64,000 bases of DNA, taken from Paenibacillus macerans. Its GTDB lineage: Bacteria > Bacillota > Bacilli > Paenibacillales > Paenibacillaceae. Made by a program: the position numbers and the translations under genes. The notes below the pieces were generated by a model. It saw nothing but the letters and a program-made list of their open reading frames with translations. It had not been told where the DNA came from and searched no databases. Where the stretch lies: NCBI RefSeq assembly GCF_023715465.1, contig NZ_JAMBOE010000003.1:372001-436000 (forward strand), in the 5' to 3' direction. Of this stretch, positions 8,567 through 18,099 are shown in pieces (positions within the stretch are counted from its first letter, which is position 1; the number at the start of each line of letters is the position of its first letter).

Positions 8567-9958
8567 TTAAAGTTTGATCAAAGCCTTATCTTTGGCTAAA
8601 GCGAATGGTCTGTAATAACCCACGCTATTGGAAAGCGGCAATACCTCTGGATGCAAATCGATATTCAACATGTTTTTGATATACACTCTGCGCTGCTCAA
8701 ACCTTTCCCATAAACCCGGATGTTGTTGTTTGATCGCCTCTCTTAAAGCTTCGTCGGCTAGAGCGATGCCTGTTTCTGCACCGGTTCCCCCGTAGCCTTT
8801 AACGGAAGGGATAATGTCAACCTGGAACAGCATCCCGCTTTTAAATCGAGTTTGGGAATCGGGATATATCGGCGAACACATCCACTCTTCATCAGCCACC
8901 AAGTGGCCTGGATTTAGCGACCAGTTGAATTGTTCTTTGGGCAATACAGCTTGAATACAATCATACATTTCGCTGCCGCTCATGCCTATTTTTACATTTT
9001 CCAGCCAAGCCACTACGGCTGCATAATACGGAATTGCAGCTTTTTCGAGATAATCTTGCACATCTTCAGGAAGTTCGCTTGAATCAGATACAATATAACC
9101 GGCTCTACTTGTTAAACCGCCTTTGTAACCTGTAGTCATCGAAAACTTATCTCCGAGCTGGATCTGTTTGTTTTGCGGGTACAAGACGGCTTTAGTAAAC
9201 CGATCACCGGTTGTAAAAATAGTTGTTACATTATGAGGCTGACCAAATGCAGATAAATAGCTGGCGATTTCAATATCCAGTTTGCCCGGCTCTATTTCAT
9301 CCATCGCTTTTTGTACACAATCAGATGCCAGACTCGATCCATATTCATAGTAGGAAATTTCATCGGCATTATTTACGGTCCGAACCCCGTCTTCCTCCCC
9401 GATAAAGAGGTCCGTGCAATTTATTATGGAGCCGTCGCCCTGAATAACCTTCTGTAAAGAATCCACAATATAATAAGGGATATCAAACAATTGATGAGTA
9501 TCATCATATTTACTGGTGAAAACTTTCCATCCTACAACACCAATTTTCTTATTTTCAATATTGGCGGTTTTAAGAAGCTCAACAAAACTTGATTTGTTCT
9601 CCATGGGTTGATTAGGCAAGGAGAAATGGGGAACGTGAATGGCTTTTGCCTCAAACCTTGAATAGTTCGCCATTTTTAGATTTTCGTTTCCGAGCAAGAG
9701 GTACGAAGATCCTTGATTGTTCACAATTAATAAAGCCTCTTCAAACCGGGGTATGAAACCGGTGAGATATTCAAAGTTGGCTCCATGTTCTCGATCGGCA
9801 TAAATCAGGAGCGAATCCAAATTTCTTGCTTTCATTTGATTAAGAACCTTTTTTCTGCGTTCATTCATCGTTTCATCAGACAAAACTACTGTTTCTTTAT
9901 TGAATTCATATGCGGGCTGCTGCACTTTTTCAAATGCGATCTTGTAAGTTTGTGTCAT
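8567..9958 (-). CDS. M24 (creatinase/prolidase fold) family protein
   Basis: About 463 residues. There is a creatinase-like N-terminal domain (~residues 25-190, RRKKVLNQMKARNLDSLLIYAD) and a pita-bread C-terminal domain. The two metal-ligand Asp positions seem replaced (MTTGY and LTSR where prolidases have VDxG and xDxTR), while NPGH and a late Glu (GAETGIAL) remain. It may therefore be a metal-free creatinase-like hydrolase or a non-catalytic member rather than a true Xaa-Pro peptidase. ATG 9958 is chosen (GGAG 9 bases upstream) over ATG 9973. It lies 20 bases after the M81 gene and is the last gene of the operon. Confidence 0.7.
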   Translation of the reverse strand: MTQTYKIAFEKVQQPAYEFNKETVVLSDETMNERRKKVLNQMKARNLDSLLIYADREHGANFEYLTGFIPRFEEALLIVNNQGSSYLLLGNENLKMANYSRFEAKAIHVPHFSLPNQPMENKSSFVELLKTANIENKKIGVVGWKVFTSKYDDTHQLFDIPYYIVDSLQKVIQGDGSIINCTDLFIGEEDGVRTVNNADEISYYEYGSSLASDCVQKAMDEIEPGKLDIEIASYLSAFGQPHNVTTIFTTGDRFTKAVLYPQNKQIQLGDKFSMTTGYKGGLTSRAGYIVSDSSELPEDVQDYLEKAAIPYYAAVVAWLENVKIGMSGSEMYDCIQAVLPKEQFNWSLNPGHLVADEEWMCSPIYPDSQTRFKSGMLFQVDIIPSVKGYGGTGAETGIALADEALREAIKQQHPGLWERFEQRRVYIKNMLNIDLHPEVLPLSNSVGYYRPFALAKDKALIKL

Positions 9959-9978
9959 GGAAATACACTCCATTCTTT

Positions 9979-11433
9979 TTAAATATCGTCGATGGGAAAC
10001 ATAGGACGAAGAATTCTTTTGTAAGGAATCTTCTCGGTATACTGATACGTCTCGCCAGGGGTTAAAGACATAATGCTTAATTTCGAAATCTGATTCAATT
10101 CAGGGAAAATATACCCTTGCTTTACAACAATAATATCATAGGCGTGAATATCCAGATTAGCTGCCGCAAATTGATGCATTTCAGCAAACGAAACAAATTT
10201 ATTGGATACTGCAACATCGATAGGATATTCGTTCAAACGAATGGTAACAACTTCTCCTACGTTTTCATTGGCACTGCCGAATATTTTCAAGTTTCTGATA
10301 TAACCTTTTGAAACAATTTCTCCAGAAATACTCACTTGTTGTGACGGAAGATCCGAATAAGCGCCCAACTCAATATCTACTTTTTGACCTACTTCTTGTT
10401 TCGATAATACAGACACGGCCAACGTATCCGTAATCGCGCTGATCAGGATTTTCTTATCGCCGAAATGATTTCGTTTTAATAGCTGTCTCAATACAAAGGT
10501 GCTTTGTCCGGAAGCGCCGGCCGTGGTGTTGTCTCCGGAATCGGAAATAATGACAGGACTTTCTTCAAATTCAACAGCGGCCTGTAACGCTTCTTCCGGT
10601 TCCATAGCGTTCCCGGTAAAGTGAAACTCTTTTCTCTTGGAAAATGCATAATCGGCGATTTCTTCAGCAACCGTTTCAGCGTATTTGGTGTGTTCTTCCT
10701 CGGACGGGATGACAACGACACCCGCCCCGCAGGTGTAATTATCATGTCTCGTATAACCTATATAATAGGAAACACTTAAAATCTCCGGTGAAGCTTCCAC
10801 TTTGTCCAGTACTTTATTGATAGACAACAAAGGCTCGTCTGTAGACACACAGCGTTCCCCACCCAATAAAATCGGCACTCTTCTATACACTGGTTTAATA
10901 TTTTTTCTGTTATTCAACAGTTCAATGAACATTTTCGCCACATGTCTGTACGTATCGTCAATATCGGTATGCGGAGACTGTCTGTAACATCTTACGATGG
11001 TCGAATGGAAGACAAGTTCTTCCGAAATATTACCATGCGGGTCCATGACAACGGCAATTGGAAAATAAGGTCCGGTAATTTTGCGAATTTCCCGAAGCAA
11101 GTAATGCTCTCCCGATCCTCCCTCCAAATCTTTGATATAGCTTCCACCGTGAAGAAATAGATATATTCCGTCCAATTCATGAATATTTTCTTTAACTCCC
11201 TGAAGAATAGCGCTTGAAATAAAATCAAACGCCTCTTTTGTAACCAATCCTTGAGCATAACCATTGGCGTAAATGGTTGGAACAAGCTCGATATGATGCT
11301 GTTCAAAAAGGTCCTTCGCCTTCATCTCATCGATCATTTCATCCCCGAATTTATATACAAAGTCATTAAGACCACATAGTTTTTTTACGGAAGCATTCGA
11401 CTCGGCATTAAATGAACCAACAAGGACTTTCAT
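9979..11433 (-). CDS. M81 family (MlrC-like) metallopeptidase
   Basis: About 484 residues of the MlrC family. The N-terminus KVLVGSFNAESNA is typical, as are DGIYLFLHGG, VVMDPHGN and the HTDIDDTYRH stretch, which carry probable metal ligands. MlrC opens or degrades microcystin breakdown products in sphingomonads; the many Firmicute members have unknown peptide or amide substrates. The frame extends to 11505, but GGAGG lies 7 bases before the ATG at 11433. It sits 13 bases after the RpiR-type gene in a PTS operon, so its substrate is probably linked to the imported sugar compound. Confidence 0.8.
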   Translation of the reverse strand: MKVLVGSFNAESNASVKKLCGLNDFVYKFGDEMIDEMKAKDLFEQHHIELVPTIYANGYAQGLVTKEAFDFISSAILQGVKENIHELDGIYLFLHGGSYIKDLEGGSGEHYLLREIRKITGPYFPIAVVMDPHGNISEELVFHSTIVRCYRQSPHTDIDDTYRHVAKMFIELLNNRKNIKPVYRRVPILLGGERCVSTDEPLLSINKVLDKVEASPEILSVSYYIGYTRHDNYTCGAGVVVIPSEEEHTKYAETVAEEIADYAFSKRKEFHFTGNAMEPEEALQAAVEFEESPVIISDSGDNTTAGASGQSTFVLRQLLKRNHFGDKKILISAITDTLAVSVLSKQEVGQKVDIELGAYSDLPSQQVSISGEIVSKGYIRNLKIFGSANENVGEVVTIRLNEYPIDVAVSNKFVSFAEMHQFAAANLDIHAYDIIVVKQGYIFPELNQISKLSIMSLTPGETYQYTEKIPYKRILRPMFPIDDI

Positions 11434-11446
11434 ACAGTTCCCTCCA

Positions 11447-12286
11447 TCATTGCTTTTTCTTTTCCCGCGAGTAGCGGCTATAATACAAGTAAAATAAATT
11501 ATCAAAAATGTAATTTATTCCATATACCGTGTATTCCGTAAAAACTCTGGGGTTATCTTCATTCTTGCTAATGTAAAAAACATCGTCATAACATTCCCTT
11601 AACTCTGCGTCCCTGTTCAAAGTAAACAACATCTTGTGCGCCGCGCAATATTTGACAATATTCAGTGTCGCTGCGGCAAAAAGACCTGTCACTGAAATCG
11701 TGATGAGCAAGTCGTCTTTACCCAAAGCCGCGATAGACGAATGGTTCGCAGATTGCGCGGCACGCAGATCCCCAAAGGTCAAACTGTCGGAGTAATCTGT
11801 GACAACCTTGACCGTTTTCCCGCAGAAAAACATCTCTTGCTGAAAAAATTTGGCCATGGTAGCCGCAGTATCAACGACAAAGATAATCACGTTTTTGCTC
11901 TGATGCATTTTTTGTGCGACTTCTTCAAGGCGAGCGTCGTCAAGTGTCTGATCAATATCGGTAATCATACTTATCAACTTATTAGCCGTTATTTCTCGAA
12001 AGTTGCCAACCTGCACGCGATTGGTATACTGCCTTTGCTGAAATTCATAGTTGATAAAATGCTTTTTCATTTCAACAAAATTGGAGAAGCCGATTTTTTT
12101 ACAAAATCTCCGCACACTTGCTCTTGAGCAATAACACTGATCGGCAACATCGAAAATGTTTAACTTTTCGAAATGGTTGTATTGATCCAGGAAATAAGAT
12201 GCCAATTGATATTCAAGCGTTCCCGTCGAAGTGTTGTTGACAATGGACATGAGTGTGCCTAACGGACTTATTTTTGTATTTTCCAT
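11447..12286 (-). CDS. RpiR/MurR family regulator (HTH + SIS)
   Basis: 279 residues. An N-terminal HTH_6 domain (residues ~25-85, FDVADQCYCSRASVRRFCKKIGF) is followed by a sugar-isomerase (SIS) domain (~115-260) with ITISVTGLF, the phosphosugar-binding loop region. RpiR-type proteins sense sugar phosphates and usually control the operon they lie in. Here the gene is the second in the operon, 32 bases after the PTS permease, so it likely responds to the phosphorylated sugar made by EIIBC. MurR-like control of an amino-sugar acid is one option, but no MurQ etherase is seen. Confidence 0.85.
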   Translation of the reverse strand: MENTKISPLGTLMSIVNNTSTGTLEYQLASYFLDQYNHFEKLNIFDVADQCYCSRASVRRFCKKIGFSNFVEMKKHFINYEFQQRQYTNRVQVGNFREITANKLISMITDIDQTLDDARLEEVAQKMHQSKNVIIFVVDTAATMAKFFQQEMFFCGKTVKVVTDYSDSLTFGDLRAAQSANHSSIAALGKDDLLITISVTGLFAAATLNIVKYCAAHKMLFTLNRDAELRECYDDVFYISKNEDNPRVFTEYTVYGINYIFDNLFYLYYSRYSREKKKQ

Positions 12287-12318
12287 ACGGCTTCTCCTTT
12301 CTCAAACAGTGTTGTTGA

Positions 12319-13695
12319 TTATCCGTAGGTTCTTTTAGTTTTACCTACCTTGCTCAAAATCGTTGTAGCCGCAAAACTGACCACAATGGCAATGAGAGCT
12401 GAAATCAGTGCAATCCAAAAATTGAACAATTGTCCGTCCCCGCCGATATAAGTAACAATGGAAGCTAGTCCCGGCGAGACGAGAGCGTACTGTTTTAGCT
12501 GGAATATCCCGGCAAATACCCCGCCTACTCCACCGCCAATCATGGCCCCATATAAAGGGGTCATATATTTTAGGCAGACGCCAAACAAAGAGGGTTCGGT
12601 GATCCCTAAAATTCCCGTTATTCCTGCGGATAGCGACAATCCTTTAAATTCGCTGTTCTTGGAGAGAAAGAACGCCGCCAACGCCGCACTGCCCACGGCC
12701 ACGTTGGAAACAAGCATCCCCGGCAGCATAAAGCTCTCATAACCATTTGTCGCCAGAGAGGTGGTGATGACAGACAGGAATGCTTTGTCCAAACCCAACA
12801 TGACAATAAACGGGCTGAAGAATCCAAACACCCCTAATGAAAGCCAGGCAAAATTCGTATTTAACCAGTCAAGCCCTTGCGCCACAATATTGCTTAAATA
12901 TACACTGGCCGGACCGAATGCGACCAGAACGACAGGAACGGTTACCAAAACTGTAACTAAAGGCCGTAAAAAGAACTTGAGTGCCTTGGGAATGATCTTA
13001 TCCACGTTTTTTTCAACAAATGCCATTAACAAAACGCCGAAAATAACCGGCAGCGTGGTCGAAGCATACGTCGTCTGAGCAATGGGAATACCCAGGAAAG
13101 ACAGGCCTTCCGCATTATTGATCGTACTCGTTAACAGTATGCCGCCAAGAAACGCTCCCATCGTTCCGTTGATGCCAAGCTTTCTGGCCGTAGTGAACCC
13201 CAGGTAAACCGGGAGAAAAAAGAATCCAGCGGAATTGATGGCTGACAAAACGACAACAGTTCCGCTATTGCGATCAAGTCCAAAATACATCGTCGAAATG
13301 TTTAAGACAGCCGCAACGAGCCCTGCCGCTACCAGAACCGGCAATACGGGAACAAAGACACCGCTCAGAAAGTCAATGATGGTGTGTACTGAAAATTTTG
13401 CTTTCTTGTTTGCTTCCGAAGGGGTGTCGCTAGCCGTAGTTTGCTCGCCAGTCGTAGCGATAAAATCGTTGTAAACACTGTTCACATGAGTGCCGATAAT
13501 GATTTGAACTTCATTGTCCTTTTTGACGACTCCCAGTACCCCTCGTGTGCTTTTTATGGCCTCATCCTTTACTTTGGAGGCGTCATTCACTTGCAGCCTC
13601 AGCCGGGTTGCACAATGATTCGCGAATTTTAAATTTTCTTTCCCTCCAATCCCGGCCACAATTTGTTCAATCAACGCCTTGCGATCTGCATCCAT
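12319..13695 (-). CDS. PTS sugar transporter EIIBC (glucose/sucrose superfamily)
   Basis: 458 residues. The EIIB domain comes first (residues 1-85) with the phospho-accepting Cys28 in NHCATRLR; the EIIC membrane domain (~110-450) has about ten helices and GITEPSLFG. No EIIA domain is attached, so a separate Crr-like EIIA must supply phosphate. The order IIB-IIC resembles MurP/TreP/ScrA-type permeases. It imports and phosphorylates a sugar at the membrane. First gene of the operon with RpiR, M81 and M24 genes; AAAGGGGG precedes the ATG, and a cre-like site lies 39 bases upstream. Confidence 0.85.
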   Translation of the reverse strand: MDADRKALIEQIVAGIGGKENLKFANHCATRLRLQVNDASKVKDEAIKSTRGVLGVVKKDNEVQIIIGTHVNSVYNDFIATTGEQTTASDTPSEANKKAKFSVHTIIDFLSGVFVPVLPVLVAAGLVAAVLNISTMYFGLDRNSGTVVVLSAINSAGFFFLPVYLGFTTARKLGINGTMGAFLGGILLTSTINNAEGLSFLGIPIAQTTYASTTLPVIFGVLLMAFVEKNVDKIIPKALKFFLRPLVTVLVTVPVVLVAFGPASVYLSNIVAQGLDWLNTNFAWLSLGVFGFFSPFIVMLGLDKAFLSVITTSLATNGYESFMLPGMLVSNVAVGSAALAAFFLSKNSEFKGLSLSAGITGILGITEPSLFGVCLKYMTPLYGAMIGGGVGGVFAGIFQLKQYALVSPGLASIVTYIGGDGQLFNFWIALISALIAIVVSFAATTILSKVGKTKRTYG

Positions 13696-13733
13696 TTTTT
13701 ATCCCCCTTTATCATCCATCATAAGAGTTTATT

Positions 13734-13748
13734 TTGTAAGCGGTTTAA
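13734..13748 (-). promoter_or_regulatory. cre-like CcpA site
   Basis: TTGTAAGCGGTTTAA matches the Bacillus cre consensus WTGNAANCGNWNNCW at 14 of 15 positions (A instead of C at position 14). It lies about 40 bases upstream of the PTS EIIBC start, where CcpA repression would act. Confidence 0.55.
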
Positions 13749-13848
13749 AAAACCAGAAGGCAAGCGCGCTTTTTTTAGCCTCTGTAAAAATTATAAAATC
13801 TATGTAAGCTTGATGCGGAACAAATCTTGTCCCCAAAGTTATAAAAGA

Positions 13849-14118
13849 TTACGATTTCCGAACCTTAGACCCTCGCTTCGAAGTTCTAGCAATGACAAAA
13901 ACCGTTGAGAGAATAAGAGAAAATCTTAGTAAATCAATCATTTGAAATCTATCATTCAACCATAAAACAGACAGAACCATTGCTACCACAGGTTCAATCG
14001 AAGCTAGGAGACATCGTCTGAAAATAACCAGAAGTAGACCGCCTCCGATAAGCATCCCCCATACGGTAATGAGTAAAGTGTCAACATCTGTATGACTCTC
14101 CTCTATTGTATATTTCAT
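13849..14118 (-). pseudogene. EamA/DMT permease fragment
   Basis: Only about 89 residues remain. LLASIEPVVAMVLSVLWLNDRFQMIDLLRFSLIL is the C-terminal end of an EamA-type drug/metabolite transporter, where ExPVxA...LF is conserved. The preceding part (WGMLIGGGLLLVIF) seems joined by a deletion, since a full protein has ten helices and ~300 residues. It is a remnant in a region full of gene fragments. Confidence 0.65.
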
Positions 14119-14178
14119 TTAAAATTAACATTAGAGCCTTTCACCAAAATGTAGCCAATGCTACAATTTAATTAAACT

Positions 14179-14367
14179 TTGTTGAGGATGCTGAAATTGA
14201 TGGTAACGATAAAAATCCCGGAAACGCTATATAAATATTTTGAACAAGCTGGAAACCAGGTTCATGTACAGGCTGGCGCCCAAATATACATGATTATCAA
14301 TAGAGAAGCTTTGTCCAGCTTTGTCCAGCTTAATCCAATCCTAGTTTTAATGCCTCTAGTTACATGA
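14179..14367 (+). pseudogene. possible Crp/Fnr regulator N-terminal remnant
   Basis: The 62-residue frame contains IPETLYKYFEQAGNQVHVQAGAQIYM, which resembles the first strands of the cyclic-nucleotide-binding beta barrel of Crp/Fnr regulators. The rest of the barrel and the HTH are absent. Assignment rests on this short match only. Confidence 0.35.
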
Positions 14368-14421
14368 TCTCAAGGTGTTGCCTAAAGCAGAATTAAGTAA
14401 TATGGAGTGGAGAATTATAAA

Positions 14422-14450
14422 TTGACTTACGTTACATCGTGTGTTAGTAT
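14422..14450 (+). promoter_or_regulatory. promoter of guanidine exporter operon
   Basis: TTGACT (14422-14427), 17 bases, TAGTAT (14445-14450), placed about 27 bases before the riboswitch aptamer. The same promoter occurs in copy B. Confidence 0.7.
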
Positions 14451-14477
14451 GATCTGAGCCAATAACTGAATAAACAA

Positions 14478-14575
14478 GTTTTCTAGGGTTCCGCAGTCGC
14501 AAGACTGGTCCGGTCCGAGAGAAGACGCACAGCCAAGCGGCTGTGACACGGAGGGATAAAAGCCTGGGAGATAAA
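14478..14575 (+). ncRNA. guanidine-I (ykkC) riboswitch
   Basis: The hallmark blocks are present in order: CTAGGGTTCCGC, a short hairpin, ACTGGTCCGGTCCGAGAG, a second hairpin (ACAGCC...GGCTGT), then GACACGGAGGGATAAAAGCC and TGGGAGA. This matches the ykkC-yxkD class that binds free guanidinium. The last block (AGCCTGGGAGATAA) is also the left arm of the terminator, so ligand binding would prevent termination and turn on the exporter genes. Confidence 0.92.
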
Positions 14576-14610
14576 CGCATGATGCGGTTTATTTCCCAGG
14601 CTATTTTTTT
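14561..14610 (+). terminator. riboswitch-controlled terminator
   Basis: AGCCTGGGAGATAAACGCAT pairs with ATGCGGTTTATTTCCCAGGCT (small mismatches) and is followed by ATTTTTTTG. The left arm overlaps the guanidine aptamer, giving a transcriptional ON switch. Confidence 0.85.
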
Positions 14611-14649
14611 GTGGCCAAATTTTAAAAAGAGTTTAAGGAGGAATGGGTT

Positions 14650-14991
14650 ATGAACAAAACGTGGATTTCCGTCATTGTTGCGGCTATATTCGAGGTCGCT
14701 TGGGTTATTGGGATGAAGCATGCCGATAACTTTTGGGAATGGGGTGGTACACTGATTGTTATTTACATCAGCTTTTATTTGATGATCAAGGCAGCTCGTT
14801 CATTACCGGTTGGAACGGTATACGCTGTATTTGTTGGCCTGGGGACGACAGGGACTGTGGTAGCTGAAATCCTATTGTTTAATGCAGACTTAAGTGTTGC
14901 GAAAATCGTTTTGATCGGACTGCTGCTCATTGGTGTGATTGGACTGAAAGTGCTTAGTAAGGACAAGAAAAAGGAGGCAAGCGGAATATGA
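14650..14991 (+). CDS. ykkC: SMR guanidinium exporter subunit, YkkC-like
   Basis: 113 residues with four membrane helices. [24 protein letters not shown] contains the conserved membrane Glu of small multidrug resistance pumps, and [19 protein letters not shown] is the SugE/Gdx-type signature. With the riboswitch and the second subunit it should form a heterodimeric guanidinium/proton antiporter in the cytoplasmic membrane. AGGAGG lies before the ATG. Copy B (53315-53656) differs at only four residues. Confidence 0.9.
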   Translation: MNKTWISVIVAAIFEVAWVIGMKHADNFWEWGGTLIVIYISFYLMIKAARSLPVGTVYAVFVGLGTTGTVVAEILLFNADLSVAKIVLIGLLLIGVIGLKVLSKDKKKEASGI

Positions 14992-15302
14992 ACTGGGTGT
15001 ATTTGATTCTGGCGGGCCTTTTTGAAATGACCGGGGTACTGCTTATCAACAAGTTTAATCAATCTCGCAATTGGCAATCATTGACTCTTTTGATTATTGG
15101 TTTTGGCCTTAGTTTTTTATTTTTGTCATTGGCCATGACAACACTCCCGATGGGGACAGCCTACGCGGTATGGACTGGAATCGGCGCTTCTGGCGGGGCG
15201 ATCCTCGGAATGATCTTCTATAACGAGCCGCGCAGTTTAATGCGCATTTTGTGCATAGGGTTGGTCCTCGGCTCTGCCGTGGGGCTGAAACTGGTCAGTT
15301 AA
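14988..15302 (+). CDS. ykkD: SMR guanidinium exporter subunit, YkkD-like
   Basis: 104 residues, four helices. [23 protein letters not shown] carries the membrane Glu, and LPMGTAYAVWTGIGASGGAILGM is the SMR signature of the YkkD partner. Its ATG overlaps the ykkC stop (ATGA), so the two are translationally coupled, as expected for an obligate heterodimer. A terminator follows at 15344-15370. The second copy at 53.65 kb is truncated after 13 residues. Confidence 0.9.
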   Translation: MNWVYLILAGLFEMTGVLLINKFNQSRNWQSLTLLIIGFGLSFLFLSLAMTTLPMGTAYAVWTGIGASGGAILGMIFYNEPRSLMRILCIGLVLGSAVGLKLVS

Positions 15303-15343
15303 AATTCGGACAAAGTTAAATGAAGCGGATCTTTAGGAGTCAG

Positions 15344-15370
15344 GGGGGAGCGTTAGCTCCCTCTTATTTT
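15344..15370 (+). terminator. terminator after ykkCD
   Basis: GGGAGC-gtta-GCTCCC (15346-15361) followed by TCTTATTTTTT. Confidence 0.75.
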
Positions 15371-15542
15371 TTATTGCAAATGCAACAAAATTAAGATAAA
15401 TTATATATGCATTATTTTGGCTCAACACGTAAGCCTAGCGACAGCGGTGACAATTTACACCAGGATGCCAGACTGAGGTGGCTGAGGTAATTTATTGAGG
15501 CGGCTCTATAGCGTTCGTGTCTTGTTGGTCCCTGCATGCTAC

Positions 15543-15697
15543 TTTGCACGATTATACCTTTCGTTCAGGGGCAAGGGGGGCTCTTTCACATAAACCTGTC
15601 TAATGATCTCGAACCTGTCTGCTCCTCCCAAACCTTACTGCTTCTCTTGAATTGTTCTTCTTCTCTGCCACCTGATCAAATGGGATAATCGTGCAAA
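15543..15697. repeat. MITE-like element with 13-bp inverted ends
   Basis: TTTGCACGATTAT at 15543-15555 recurs inverted at 15685-15697, enclosing ~155 bp with no coding potential. In copy B the left end is lost: the 523-bp deletion stops inside it. The right end is kept near 53826. The rest of the 15371-15829 gap shows no gene. Confidence 0.5.
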
Positions 15698-15829
15698 GCG
15701 CCAGGATAGCGGATGTTGATCCGCCCCCCCTAGTCCTCCCTGTCTCAAGCTTTCAACGCCCTTCCGCATTTCTGGCTTGACTGTCAAGCTATTGCATTTA
15801 CAACAAAATAAATTTTAAGGAGGTTCATG

Positions 15830-16850
<1,021 letters not shown>

Positions 16851-16900
16851 CTTTAGTAAAATTACGTCTTTTTAGTTCATTTCATATAGGAGGAATCACA

Positions 16901-17452
16901 ATGATTTATAGAAACGCTACTGTTGATGATATATCCGCTATATTGGAATTGCAAAAAAAATATCACATTACAACCATTAGTGAAAAAGACAAACCCGATG
17001 GCTTCGTTACAACCTTATTTACAAAAGAGCAATTTAAGGAATTAATTGAAAAAGAAAATGGAATCACAATTGCATGTTATGGACAAAAAATTGTTGCTTA
17101 TGCGATGGCTGCCTCTTGGAAATATTGGGCTAAGTGGCCTCTTTTTCAATATATGATTGACGATTTGAAAGATACAGAATATAAGGGAGTTACGCTTTCT
17201 ACAGAAAACACTTATCAGTACGGACCAATCTGCATTGATAAGGATTACAGAGGTACGGAAGTACTCCGAAAGGTTTTTGATTTTTCCAGAATGCAAATGA
17301 GCAAAAAATATCCGATATTGATAACATTTATAAACCACATCAATCACAGGTCATACGCTGCTCATACCCAAAAGCTTGGTCTTGACGTGATTAAAAGCTT
17401 TGATTTCAACAATAATACTTACTATGAATTGGGTTGTTACACTTCAGAGTAA
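16901..17452 (+). CDS. GNAT family acetyltransferase
   Basis: 183 residues. The N-terminal IYRNATVDDISAILELQKKYH fold start and YGPICIDKDYRGTEVLRKVFDFSRMQMSKKYP are GNAT-like; the usual Q/RxxGxG pyrophosphate loop is weak (YRGTEVLRK). The C-terminus HRSYAAHTQKLGLDVIKSFDFNNNTYYELG fits motif B. Substrate unknown. AGGAGG precedes the ATG. It follows paiA by 50 bases in copy A but is absent from copy B. Seven bases after its stop begins a foreign fragment (17460). Confidence 0.75.
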   Translation: MIYRNATVDDISAILELQKKYHITTISEKDKPDGFVTTLFTKEQFKELIEKENGITIACYGQKIVAYAMAASWKYWAKWPLFQYMIDDLKDTEYKGVTLSTENTYQYGPICIDKDYRGTEVLRKVFDFSRMQMSKKYPILITFINHINHRSYAAHTQKLGLDVIKSFDFNNNTYYELGCYTSE

Positions 17453-17459
17453 TCAGCAG

Positions 17460-17598
17460 ATTAAGGAAATGCAAATCATTCGAAGATTTTAAAGAGATTC
17501 TGTTAACCGCATATTTTGAAGTGTAATTCAGATTGATACTGCGGCGTCTTGGCTGAAAAAGTTTTGGGGGCAGTTGACTAAGCAGTTGCCCCCTTAAT
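17460..17598 (+). pseudogene. duplicated 3' tail of the PRD activator gene with its hairpin
   Basis: These 139 bases match 43680-43818 almost perfectly. They encode the last 22 residues of the PTS activator (KLRKCKSFEDFKEILLTAYFEV, stop) and then the GGGGGCA...TGCCCCC hairpin. Nothing of the rest of that gene is here. In both places the identity ends at the same base, after CCCCCTTAAT. Confidence 0.85.
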
Positions 17599-17602
17599 AC
17601 GG

Positions 17603-17851
17603 CGGATTCGATTTCACGATCTTCGGCACAGTTGCGCCAGTTTACTCCTTGCTAACGGTGTCAGCTTAAAGGAAATTCAGGCCTGGTTAGGGCATAGCCA
17701 TTATTCCACGACCGCCAACATTTATGTTCACCTTGAGTACAACTCAAAGCTGTCTTCGGCTCAAGTGATGAGCAATACCTTACAAATTCCGAGTATGCAA
17801 AAAGCTCCTGAATCTCCACGAGAGGAAATTCAAGAGCTCGTTCATTGTTAA
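17603..17851 (+). pseudogene. tyrosine recombinase (integrase) C-terminal fragment
   Basis: 82 codons read RIRFHDLRHS, LLLANGVSLKEIQAWLGHSHYSTTANIYVHLEY, then a tail. These carry the box II catalytic HxxR region, the GH and the nucleophilic Tyr (IYVHL) of phage/ICE integrases. The N-terminal ~300 residues, including the first catalytic Arg, are missing. It stops 7 bases before a tRNA-Leu 3' end, the usual place of an integrase next to its attachment site. Confidence 0.85.
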
Positions 17852-17857
17852 GTATGA

Positions 17858-17913
<56 letters not shown>

Positions 17914-18099
17914 CGTATGCAATCCGGAACCAAACGGAATATAAGTCAAAGTAACGGAATTAAAAAACCATCAAATTCCACCTTGTAGTGATTACTTGAT
18001 TAATAGGTCCTAGCGTTGAATTAGTTTAAACTCAGATGTCTGTCTCCATTCCGAGTCAGCTGAATTAAATGAGTACTTCGCTTTTAAGATCCTTCAACT

